Source: Lutraria lutraria (taxonomy: Eukaryota; Mollusca; Bivalvia; Venerida; Mactridae). Taken from it: a DNA stretch of 64,000 nt. The notes below the pieces were generated by a model. It did no database searches, was not told where the DNA came from, and saw only the letters and a program-made list of their open reading frames with translations. The stretch is from the NCBI GenBank assembly GCA_964023205.1, contig OZ026844.1, forward strand, positions 11,146,790-11,210,789. Reading direction: 5' to 3'. The position numbers were made by a program, and so were the translations under genes. This document shows, piece after piece, positions 1-13,600 of the stretch (position 1 is its first letter; each line of letters opens with the position of its first letter).

Positions 1-3000
1 TGGTATGAAACAGAGACTTATACTGCAGTATCTTACACCAATGGGAGAGTATCAGGAGGTAAGTTTTGATAGGGTCATCCTTAAAAAATATTGTGTTTTC
101 TGTATCATTACCTACTCTTCTAAAAGGCCTGTACCTACTTTTTGTTTGGTCTCATGAGTAAAAACTTTTTTCAATAAAAAATAGTATTATTACATGTATG
201 TATTTTGGGATCAACATAGAAAATATAAATTGTAAAAAAAAATGTTTCATACCTACCTACGCCCTGAAAATTCTCTGGGTAGTGTTACCACAAACAAATA
301 CTTTTTAAGGGTGACCTAAATGTGATTAAAATATGGTGCATTCAGGTTAACTTGACATAATACAGATGTGTTGTATTGGTTGTATTGGTTTAAACCTGAT
401 GTTAGAATGTCACAATTGTTTTGATTATTGCTATAAATATTAACTATATCTACAAAGACAATTTTGTTTTTTGAAGGAAATAAGCTGAATTTAGAACATA
501 ATGTTGCCAAATCTTTTTGATGCCATTTGTGAATAATGTATATTGTGTTGATCCTTATTTATATTTTATGTTTTTGTGGTTACTTCCAGTTGATACATGC
601 AGCATTTGAGCACAATGCCATGGATCTGATATTCTATTACATCAATCTGAAGTATAACAGAGACGTTCGTTTGGCCTTTGAAGCTTTAAAGGTAAGTGTT
701 TCTTTCGCCAAGTCTCAGTTTGTGACATGAAATGGTAAATTTAGGAACAAAGTATATTATTCTGTAAGTAACAAATCAGAAAAATTCAATTGATACATTC
801 TGGAGATAATAAGTTGGTAATGATTGATAACTATAGTAATTTATTTCTTGTAGATTGGAATAAAGTTGCGAAAATGTGAAAATGTTCTATTTATTTGCAG
901 TTTGACGTTGATTTCTTTGACTCAATATTTTACTGTATTCAATGTCAGCGTTGCTTCACATTCTTCAATACTTGTTGGACTGACTATGTTTGAACAATGA
1001 ATGTTTACTTAGTTAATACGGGAAAAGTTAACAATTATCCACTTTTGAAGCAATCTATATTGTAATTTTTACTTTGGCAAGGCATTTTGATGGTTTAATG
1101 TAATAAGTTTTGCTTATTTTGTTCTTCAGTACCTGTCAGTATTAGTATGTCACAAGAAGTTTGCTATTGAATTCTTGAATCGTTCCGGTGTACAGAAATT
1201 ATTAGATGTATATAGACCTTCAATAGCTGCGACTGGTGTATCATTATGTTTCTACTATCTCTCCTACTTTGAAGATGCCATGGAAAGGGTATATAATATT
1301 TGTACATTGCTTCTTATCACAATACAGTTCAAATGGTTGCTTGATTAGATGTTTGTGTTTGATTATAGGGTAACACTGGTTAGATATACTAAAAATTCAT
1401 ATTATGTATTTGTTGCAAGTAATATTCATGTGTTAAAGCATGTTCAAGAAAGACCCTATCTAGCATGCGTCTTCTTTTACTGAAACAAGATTAGACATGA
1501 ATCTTTTGTACATAAATAGAATTGTGAATTAGTTTAAGTTCAAATTCCTGTTGCAGAGCTGAGATTATCTTTATTTTGGATTAACATGGATGTATGATTA
1601 TGTTTGTGTTTAATATCATAATTGTTACATTCCACAGGTGTGTTTGGTATCAGAACATTTGTTGACTACTCTTGTAAAGTAAGTACATTGTTTTAATAAT
1701 TACAAACTGTTCTGTGTAGTACGCAGATATATATAATACTTGCATAGACTGTTATTACGAAGCTAAATGTTTCAATGATCTCAATGCTATTTGATCTTAA
1801 CTTAACCTATGTACAATACAACAAAAATTGTATGTCCTTTACTCAACTTCATATTATGCAATTAACCTTCAGCCCTTTTCTGTTAAGTGAATGATAAGGT
1901 CTTTGCTAAAAAAGACCCGTCACAGTGGTTGTTTGGTTAAAGTCACTGATTTCAAATCACTGTATCCTCTCTCTGATGGAGGGTCATGGGTTCGAGCCCA
2001 GCTACCGATCATATCTTTTTTTGTGAGAAAGTAGGCAGTTGCTTACAGAGGATGGGAGTCTAGTACTGGTTCTTCCCAGGAGCGATGGTTAGATGAACTG
2101 TCCGCCTCATATGACTCTTAACTGTCGAAAAGGGATGTAAATCACAGTGAAACAAACAAACAAACTTTGCTAAAAAGAATTTACAAGAATTGATAAATGT
2201 TGAGCCATGCTAATTAGATTTCTTATATATGTTTCAGTTACATGCTCTGGCTTTTGGAATGTTCACATGATTCCAGTAGATGCCACGCAGCAATGTTCTT
2301 CACTCAGGCATTTCCTTTTACTGTTATACTGAATAGATTTGATGCTCATGATGGTTTGAGGAGATTGTACAATGTGGTATGTATACAATGATCAAATGAG
2401 TTTATGGATATGATTTAAATTAACCATGTGAATTTTTGGCATTCTGTTGAAGCAACATAGCATACATTGTACTTACATTCCTGTCTACCTTTTTATTCAT
2501 CGATGGACTAAATGATATATCGATATAAATAATTGTACATGTATTGAACTTAATTACAACCATTTAAGTTTATATGTCACTATATACCAGAGGGATGTAA
2601 CTATGTTAGAAAGTCACATGTTTTTACTGTTATTCACATTGTTCTGGTACATAAGACTGCTGATCGTTCTTCAGCCATACCTTTTTGCTTAATCCTAAGT
2701 CAGTATATTAGATGTTTTATCTTATTTATATTTTTAGATGAGTACATTGGAAATACTGAATACAGATGGTGATTCCAACCTGAATGACGATCAGGTATTT
2801 ACAATGAGACAGTCAGCTCGTCATGTTTGTGTTGCTTTAAGGAAATACTTTGAAGCTCATCTGATACATAAAGTAACTGAATTGAAAAGATCGCATGCGA
2901 GAAATGAGGGTGGCTCTCCACAGCATGAAACCCCTGGATACAAGGTAGGGATTAAGTTCTAATTATATAGTATTGTTCCTTACTTATCTGAAAATGGAGA

Positions 3001-6000
3001 TTTTGATTTGCAATCAATTAGTTCATACTGTGTTCAGTTTGATATTATTGAGCATTATTTAGTTTATCATATTATTTTGTAATGATTTCTAGGCCTACAC
3101 ATTATCAAACATTCTTGTTTTTGTGTTGAATCTTTCACGTTGTACTGTGGAGGATCTATAAAAATGTATTAAAAATGTACTAGTTGCCCATTAGACCTAT
3201 TATAATCAGACCTCACCAAAAAAGTTTTAAGCATTGTACATTCGGTACAGAGAAAATGTAAACTGTACTGGACCAAAGTACACACGAAATTTCTCATAAT
3301 TTGGCCAAAAAACAATTTTTGAGAGTGATAAAACATTTCTTTTTTTTCTTCTGAAATATGACGAAATTATCACTGAAATATTTAGTGGACTGTCAGACCA
3401 CTGACTACTTCAAATTTACTGCACCAACAGCCTTTTTGATGGACTCAGTCTTTGCTCTTAGGCTAAATTCGAAGACTGTGTTAAAATATTTACTTTCAGA
3501 AAGCTTTGCTTACTGGATTCACACGTTTTGTCTAATATTTTGCAGGCTATGAAGATATCCCCAGAGCTTGTGCAGGAGAATATTGAGCTAATGATGGAGT
3601 TAATGCCTGTAAGACAACAGTGGCAACCTGAGGCTACCTTTCATAAACTAGGAGGAATAACATTGCTTACACAACTTGTTGGTTTGTCACAAGAGTGGAG
3701 CAATTACACAGGAAAGTAAGTGAACATATATTTGTATTTGGTAAATAAAAGATTATATAAGGTTATATATAACTTCTCAGTGATGTTTAATTTACATATC
3801 ACAGCACCAGACTGCCTGTGAATCTGATGTTTAGCACAGTGGTTAGAGCATTGGTCTACTGATCAAGAGGTTGTGAATTCGAACCCCGTGGGAGGCTCAC
3901 TATGTCCGTGACAATGTTAAAATTGTCCTCCGTCTCTGAAATATGGGGAGTAGCTTGATATAGCTCGCGGATGGAATGTGGTCAGTACAGGTTGAGGCCA
4001 AAATGAAATCCAGGAAAGCTAATTAGAATAACTACCCACCACGATATGGCTAAAATTAAAGTTAAATCTAATGAAATAAATAAATAGAATCTGATGTTTA
4101 TACCAAATAGTAAAATTCACAGATCTTTGATTCTTAAACTTCTCACTACTGAAGTGTATTAATTTGCAGTCATGCTAAAATTATGCTAAAGTGTACATAA
4201 TAGTTTGTATTTGGTTACATTTCCTGTTTAGAAAAACGTAGTTTTTGAAAATACTTACATTTTGCGAACAAATTTTAGTTAAGATATGTTTCTTTCTCTT
4301 CAGACCTGAGACAATAAAAGCAGCATTAGATGTGATTGGGTTGTGTTGTGTTACCCCAAAGTCTCAGTTACAGTTACTTCAATCTGTAGCACTACCAGAG
4401 AACCATCTAACACCAGCCATCAGGTATAGTGTTGATCACCTTCATTTAAACCAGTGTGATTTGGGGTTAAGATGAGGTCATTTTGTGTTATGGATATTGA
4501 TGTCATTCTGATGGTCATTTACTGAAGTATTGATATTTTTGTCGAACGTAGGAACTCAGAAATTGACCTTTATCTTAATTTCAAAGTTTTTAAACTAGAT
4601 TTTAATTTTCTTGATCAACAAACTATTCTTGAAAAAGTAGAGGTATTGCCAAATTCATACTTTGTGTTTATACTAAGCATGTGTAAGATTTCTTATAATT
4701 TGTGATATTTTCAGTATTTTGATTAGTCTAGCTGAAGGGGATGTATATCCAGATCCTGAGGTGCAAAAATCTGCTTTAGCAATAATTATAAATTGTGTGT
4801 GCGGACCACTGGAAAGAGTAAGTAGTGTATCATTTTCTTTGTATTGGCTGATGGTTGATTTAGATTACAATCTACTGAACACACCAGGAATTGTGTTTTC
4901 AATGATTTGTTTACAATTATAATTTATGTAAAAAGAGTTTGTAATAATTTGTAAGTTTGACAATCTGTTAAAAATGATGGTTACATCTTTTTCTTTATTT
5001 ATCTTACTGCTTCATTGTAATATTTCTAGATTTATTATGGTTAATAATTTCATGATTTCATCTCTTTCTATGTTTATTATACAGTTAGGTGGAGGAGTGG
5101 GTCGCTATATGGGGACTGGATCTAAGAAGAAAGTGAATTGGAGACTCGGCGAGGATATTCTCGGGAAGATGTGGAATGGTGTAAGAGAGAACAATGGAAT
5201 CATGGTAAACTTTAAGATCACTCAATTATTGTTTTATTGATTACTTCAATCTTTGTCAGGACGTCATATGATTTGATTGTTGTTGTTTTTTTGTTTGTTT
5301 GAAATGAAAATCTTTGTAAGAGTTATATTTTTAGATGAAAATTATGCTTTAACGTATAAGTAAATTTACTTAACAGTTAGCTGATACGTGTAAAATTTAC
5401 TTTGCGCTTTAATGCAGCATTTGTTTCTGAATTTCTTGAATGCAAACTTACAATTCTGCGAATTAGTGTGCTTTTAGACTAACTACATGTACAGCCTTAT
5501 CCATAAATCAGTGGTAAACTACTGTGGAATTATTAATTTTCGTTGGGGATTTAATTTGGTGGATTTCGTGGGTCGGCTCATCCAGGAAATCAAATCCCTA
5601 AGAATTTAAATGCAAAGATAAGGCATTTCTTCCCACAAAATAGCCATTTTAGTAAAACCCATGGAAAAAAATGGAAATCAGTATTTCCCAAAGCATATAT
5701 TAATGCACTGTAAATGTGCATTTCTTCTGTTGATTCCAGTTAGTTGAACAATGGTAGGCTGTTAGTGATTGATTTTTATTGTATTTCTTTCAGGCATTAT
5801 TGAAGTTATTCACAATTAAGGCACCAATTACTGATGCTGACTGTATCCGGGCATTGGCGTGTAAGGCTCTTGTTGGAATGGCACGATCTGAAACCGTGAG
5901 GCAGATTATCAGTAAACTACCTCTGTTCACAAATGGACAACTTCAATGTATGTTCATGACTTTAATATATAATTTAACAAACAAAAGTAAAATTTACTGT

Positions 6001-9000
6001 AGATGTTAAAATCTTTTTGATTTTATGTTTGTAAATTTCATGCAACCAGTTTCAGAATTAACTCCCTTATCAAATGTTATCTTTTTCTTCAACTGTAAAT
6101 TGTAAGTCCAATACTGAATTATCTAAACGTTCATGAAAAAGTTTTTTCATTTATGTAAAATAAAGTCTATGTAATCATTTCTGATTTTTTCAGCATTAAT
6201 GAAAGAACCAGTACTTCAGGATAAAAGACGAGAACATGTGAAGTTCTGTAGATATGCTACAGAGTTAATAGAGAGAGTGTCAGGCAAGCAGACCCATAGA
6301 TATAGTGATGCTACTCTAGATGATCTTAGAAAGGTATTAATATGATTGTACATATCATTATCTGTCATTTACTCTGAGGACACAATGTTATATATTTTCT
6401 GTTGCTCAGCACTTTGTAAAAAGATCAGGCTAGAGAAGGGAAATAAATTAAATAAAATAAAACAGCATGATTTCAGTGGGGGTAGTCATTTTGGCTGTCC
6501 GTTTCCGTGAAAACAGACATAAGAATGAGTATAGAGATATACCTACCATTCAATGAAATGGTTATGCACTTATGTATTGAATATTCAGTTTTAGGATGAA
6601 ACTGTTTGGAGCATACTTGGCAATTTTGATAAGTTTGTTACAATTATGTTATATTTTAATTGTAGGCGGACATTGTTGCTCAGTCAAAGATTAATTACAA
6701 TGGGAAAGAACTCATACAATTAATATTTGATCATTTACAGAAAGAAGGTGAGCGATTACTTTTGTTGTAGACTTCAATGCTTTGACATTCAATAACTTCA
6801 AATGTGAAATGTTATACTCAATAACTATGAATGTGTAATATTATGCTCAATATCTTTAAACATACATTCTGGTGCTAAATAATTACAAATGTGTCTGTTA
6901 TGCTCAATAGCTATGAATGTCTTAATAATACCACTGGTATAATGGCCTGATATACTGACATCATAAATGTCTGCATGTTATATCATTAAACTGTGTTTCA
7001 GGTTATTATGAAGCAGCTGACGTATTGTTGAAAGAAGCAAGCTTACCAAGATGTACTACCCCTCCACCCTCTCATCTAGGTAGTTTACATGTGTTTCCAC
7101 CAGCACATGGTACAACTGCTAGTTTATATTCACCAACAAACTCTAATCTCATTAATCCAAGACCACTGGTGAGTGCTCTTGATTTCTATTTTTATGCCCC
7201 CGCCATTCATAAGGGCATAAAGTGTTACCCCGTCTGTCCATTCAAATTTTGGTGTCTGTCCGTTCAAGTTTAGGTTTCTGAGCGATAATTCAAGAAATAT
7301 TTCATGGATGGGTGTCATATTTTATAGGAAGGTGTATAATAATAAATTCAAAGGAGTTATGGCCCCTTTTTGACTTGGCTCTCAGCGGGGCTTTTATGTC
7401 CTCCTGGCACATTTCTGGTTTTAAAAAATTGCTTATAGTTTTGTTATGGTGTTGAATGAATTGGTTTAAAAGTTGCCTCATTAAAGTTCAGCTATCTATC
7501 TATGATTGTTATTTGAATGTTTCTTAATCTGTGTAAGATATGTATAACTGGATCTTGAAACTTAAAAAAAAAGCTGTTGCATGATTTTCTTCTTGCATTG
7601 TGTTCCGTAAATGAATGTTACAAACCTCCTCTCTGCACTTTTCTAGATGCTGCTGCAAAAATCCAATTATTGGTCTGGGACACTTTCGTAATTGTCCTTA
7701 AAATTGTTAGTCTGACAATACAGCTTATAACTTATTAACTTTGATGGAATTTTGACTTAGAATGTTAAATAATGCTTTTTAGGATACATACTTTTTATGT
7801 TGATTAGTTTATGCATTTTCAGTCATTTTTGTACCTTATTGTATATTTTCTTTGTTTTTAGAATCGTCAACTGAGCTTGTCAGATACTCCCGCTAATCCT
7901 TCAACTATTTCCTCAGCATTGACAAACTTGCCAACAACACATTTAAACCAGACAGGATCTCCTCAGCCAGTACATCCCAATAAAACACCAAATATTCACT
8001 CAGGGCAATCTAGCACTGCACAACATGGAAGCCAGTCAAGTCTGTCGCCAGTATCTTCCGCATCTGCTAGAATACCAACAGTTCAAGTTGCTCAACCTAG
8101 TTCTGCACCTCACAGCATTGCTGCCCACACATCAATAAATGCACCTAGTGGTGCAACTTCTATATCTTCCAACACACCAATAGCTCCCATAAAGTTTACC
8201 ATTGGAAGACAAGCTCACCAGTCACTAAGCACACCATTGTCTCATCGGGTAAGTTGTCTAATAATTTATCATGTTAGAAATATGATATTGTGTTCCTTCA
8301 AAGAATTTAGCGCCCTTTTATTCTTTATCTATACAATTATGTTTACAGTGCACTGGCTCTAAAAACAAAGTTAGCTTCTTTTATTTTTAACACACAGTCA
8401 AAACTGTGAACAGTGGCCACCCTTGGGAAAGATAAAATGTTGCCAAAATTGCCAGGTGATCTTTATTAGCAGGTCATTTTATTCAAAATATTCAGTGACA
8501 TTGTTTTACAAGAACAGCCTTTATTCACAGGGTTGCCTTTATTCAGAGGTGGCTGCTAACACAGGTTTGACTGTTGTTTACATTTATAGTTTACTATCTA
8601 ATTAGGAGAATTTCTTCAAGTGCATTTGTCAGAAGTATTATAAATTGGTTAACAGTTCAGATTTGTTTATTTTCACGAACATTCATTTTACAGAGTGCTC
8701 ATCCTAGATGTAAATATCAGAAAGAAAGAGAAAGTGCTTTGTTTAGTCCTGCTGTACGTAAAGGATTCGTCCAGAAACCACAGATGGATTATGAGATTAG
8801 CTTAGACAAGATTGTGACAGAGTACCTACGTAAACAACATGCTCTATGTCGTAATCCAGTTGTTACTTGTCCTCCAATGTCTTTATTTCAGTAGGTATTT
8901 TAAAGAACTGTAATATGAATCATATATTTGATGAAATGCATTCATAAGATTAATATGTGTAAATTTGAAATTTAAGAACACATTTACATAAATATTTTTA

Positions 9001-10636
9001 GCTGGTCTGTTTTCAAAGAAAAAGTTGAGCTATTGTGATCACTGTGGAGTCTGCATCATTGTCATACTAAAACTTGAATGTACCCCATAACTCAGAAACT
9101 ATGGGAGGTAGCAACATGAAACTTCATGTGTGGATAGATCTCACTGAGGTGATTAACAGAGGAACGTTGTCACTGCTCACGGTGCTCTTGTTGTGTGTTG
9201 TATTCAATATTGATGAAAATATTATGATCACCACCTGTTTAAAAGAAATTAAAGGATTTACTGCAGTAAAAGTTTTGCCTGATATCAGTATCTCCCATAT
9301 ACTTGTAATCTGGTGACTGACTCATTCTCAGATAGTTTCATTTACAGTCAAACCTGTGTAAGTGGTCACCGAATGAGGTCACCTTTTAATAAGCTGGTCT
9401 TTTAAAAACTGGCATTGGTTATTTAGAACAAAATGACAATGTGATACATACAATTAGATCCATGTATGTATATACTTACAGACCTCATCAATGTCCAGAA
9501 CCACGGGGAAATACTTGTGCTCCGTTAAGTTTTACTGCAAGAACTTACAGAAAAATGGTAAATATAGTAAAAAGAAAAATATATTTTATTTTTATAGAGA
9601 GTTGAGCGCATCATATCTTAACAGTCAAAAAGCTAAACACTGGATTTTCTTATTCAAGTTTTTGTTTTTTTCAGTATTTGGGTATAGAAAAGGGGTAATT
9701 TGTTTGATATGCATATTAAAAAATGCAGATTGTATTTGATGATCAACCCTACAAACTAATTCTTTGTGAAACTTCAGTTACTTTTATTCTAAAACCTCAT
9801 GTTATGTTTCTTATTAGAAAGTTGTCATTTGAAAATCCTTCACAGTTAGAATATTGTATTAGATTTTACTGCTGAACTATGATTTTCTTTTTTTTTCAGA
9901 TAAAACCAAAATATGGTGGCTTTGATGGTTGTAAGTTGGATAGAAAGTTCATCTACAGCAGGTATATTTTAACTTATTATTTATACTTATTGTAAATCGC
10001 TTGAGTAATGAATTTAAAGACAACTGTCGTAAAATTGCTAACTAATTCAATGTGTCCATGTTATGTTTAATGCATCCGATCAATTAGAAATTGGTTTTTA
10101 GTACCTTACTTAGAGGCTAGATTGTGCAACATTAAGTACTTAAGTTTAATATGAAGCTATTTTTATGTCACTTATTTTACATTGCCTTCATAGAAGAGTC
10201 ATGTATTTTTGATAAGAAATGTCTTTATTTAATATTTTTGTATGCAGGTTTAAACCACTGAGAGTATTCAAAGAATCTGAAGATGATGGATTCTCATGTT
10301 GTACATTTGCTGTAAGTTTTGTATATTATAATTATACTCTACTCTCATGTCAGCTGGTAGCATGCATGGTTTTGATGCTTCTGTTTTCTTGCTGTGAATG
10401 AAAAACAAATACAGGTCTTGGCTAATGCAGAATATCCCGGCTTACAATAACATCACATACACCCTGTATCATGATTTGTGTCAGAATATAATTAGTAATT
10501 AATATTAAAAAAATGTTAAACTTTGTATGAGACAGACTACAACACATTCTATATTCAATTACAAACAAATTGATAAGTCTTATTTGCAAACACTTATTTG
10601 CCCTTGTATTGATAGATTGGGGGCATATTGTTTTTG

Positions 10637-10682
<46 letters not shown>

Positions 10683-13600
10683 ACCAAACTTAAACTTGCC
10701 TATAAAATCACAAGCTTCCTCCTACAATCATCAAATTTCAAATGTTGGTTCTTCATGACAACCTCTTCAGGACCTGTATATTTTAAGGTCTGTAGGTCAA
10801 GGGTCACCAGGAGGGGGCATTGTGTTTAAAAAAACACATCTTGTTTGTCATTATAACTATTGTCTTGTAGAGTAAGATAAGAAGGTAGCCATGTTAGATG
10901 TTGATACTTATATATATATACTCAGCATACTCTAAGCATAGTTAATGTCTTCTCTATTTCTGTGTGATGTTTTAATGTCTTGGGTCTGATTGAAGCATGA
11001 TAAAAGTTCTTATCATGAAGAAAATGGATACTGATCGCTTGGTCTGTGTTTGCATTTTATGGTGTCTGAACTTTTCAATAACCTTAAGGTTTAACTTAAG
11101 ATGAGGACAGTGTGCTGCCTATTAGTATGTTTTTGAAGTGTTCTTTCTTACTAAACAATTCATATTGTTATATACACTAACTCAAAAGAAATTTGACATG
11201 TTTTTTAGGTCAAATTTGTTTGTTCCGCATGGTCTACAGTAGTCATTGCCACTTTGCCCAAAATTGTATTTAAATCTAATAATTAATACATAGCATCCAG
11301 TATATACATGTAATAGGAATTCTTGTCCTCTGATTAAAGATTGCTCAAGAGAAAATGGAATTATGAACAAACCTAATTTACCCAAAGAAGCATGTTCTTT
11401 TTCTTTTGAATTAGTGTATTCTGTCTTTAATACTACCGTAAATTAACTTATGTCTTCCTTTTTCAGAATACTAAGGTGGGTATTGTTGTATTGTGTTAAA
11501 GTTAATTACTTTTCTCCATCCTTTGACACACATTTAGCTAGAGAAGTTATTTGCTTCATATTGCTTGTTACACAGCATGTCTCTGATCCTGAGTGTGATC
11601 TGTACAAATACCTTGTGATTGTCATGTTTATTCAATATGCAATCTTTTGCATTTATATCAGTACAGTGCAGCCTCCCCAAGCATCTACAGGTTATTGCTC
11701 AAGAGAGGGCCGCTGTGGAGAGGTTGTACTGTATTACAATGTATGATTTGTGGCAGTTTTAAATTTTGAAAATAAGTGAATTTATTAAAGTGAAAACTAG
11801 ATCACTGAATCATACTGTGGGTTATGGAGGGAAGGGGATGTATATAATTGACACTTTATGCAAAAAGTCAAAGATATTTTTATCTAAAGTTCTTTCATAT
11901 TTTGTGCATGTGCCCTTTTGAAATAATTGCATATGTTCTGAAACATGTATAAAAGTCAGACTGTAAGAATTCTCACCAGCATGCTTATACTTCACATTCT
12001 GCATGTAGTTGAGTTTGTTTTTACATATTGTATTATATGCTGATGGCATAAAAGCATGTTTTGTTATGTATAATAATCAATGATATTGCTACTAACACAA
12101 TCTTGATATGCAAAAATTCTCATGGCCCCAGATAAAGATTTTAGTCAGTCAGTTTTCAATACTAGATTTTTATGCCAAACAGTTCTTCACTTCTTGAATT
12201 ATGTATCAATTAGTTTTTAGTAGCTGCAAACAATTTAAGAACAACAACAAATTCAAACAGTTTTTGTCTAAACAGACACTACATTGTTTTATCTATATTG
12301 TATATAATTTGTTGAGTTTGGATAGCTTATACCTCTTCATATATATACTGATATTGTTGTGGGATTATTCTCTCAATAATGTCTCAAACTTATTTTTGAA
12401 CTGTTTTGATCACATTGTTCATTTTATAAAACATGTCAGTTCTAAACCAACCCCTGTATATGTTGTAAATTAATCCAAATTTATTGTAATTTAACCCTGG
12501 CTTAAGTAAAACCCTTCGTGTCACTTCCATGATTTGAAATACTGTCAGGTATGACAAGAATTTATGATTGTACTATTTTCAGTGTATTGCTAGTCCAAAA
12601 GTTCAAATTTCAAATGTTTGTTCTGGTATCAATTTGAGATCCAAACTTTCAAGTCGGGTCGATCTCCTGGCCGTCCATAACCAAACCTAGTCCAAGCAAG
12701 CAATAACCAGAGAATGATTTAGTTAACAGTCTGCAGTCTTATCTGAAAGGTTGGTTATTGCATGTAGATCACCTTAAATTGATTTTAAGGTTAGAAGGTC
12801 AAAGGACAAGGTCACAATGACCTTCAACACAAAAAACTTGGTTGGGAGGTTGTCCTCACATATTTCTAGTTACAATCATTGAATAGAAAATTCACATGGA
12901 TGCTCATTAATATTGCAAATGCTTGTATACAAAATATATCAGTAGTTACCTTGTATTAGGCAGAATTATAACTAATGGTGTAATTCTAGTGTAACACTGG
13001 CTTATTCAGTTTTGTTGTTAACTTGGTTTAAACATATTAATTTTTCAAGACAGTACATGAGAAGTTCATACATATATATATATATATACATCCATACAAT
13101 GTAAGCATCCTGATAAGTGGGTCAATTTGGAAGCTACTACAGCTTATAGTAATTCTCTCCACTTGTGTGTGTTTGTGTAGTTTGTTATCTTTCATTTTGA
13201 CGTAATGAAGAATATCAACTTGAAATTACCAATTTTGAGATGTTCAGAGAACACTTGAGTCATAATGTTTTCTACCTTTTACTTACTTATATACATGTAT
13301 CCTTGAATTTGCCTTTGGCAACTAAACAGGAAGTACATTATGCTGGCCTAGGGTTTATACTGTTAATTTGTTTCTTCTGATCATAAATTGATTCCTTGTT
13401 TGTTGTTATATTGTTTTATGAATACATCATACTGTTATTTTGTGTAATATTCTTGTGTTGTGTTTAATGCTATATGGAACTGTACATGCTTGTATTGTCA
13501 TTATCCACTTCATGTTGTATTGTCGTTCATTCAATGTTTTCTGATGGTCTGATAACTTCCATCATGGTTTGATTATAAGACTTTTGACTATAATTTCATG

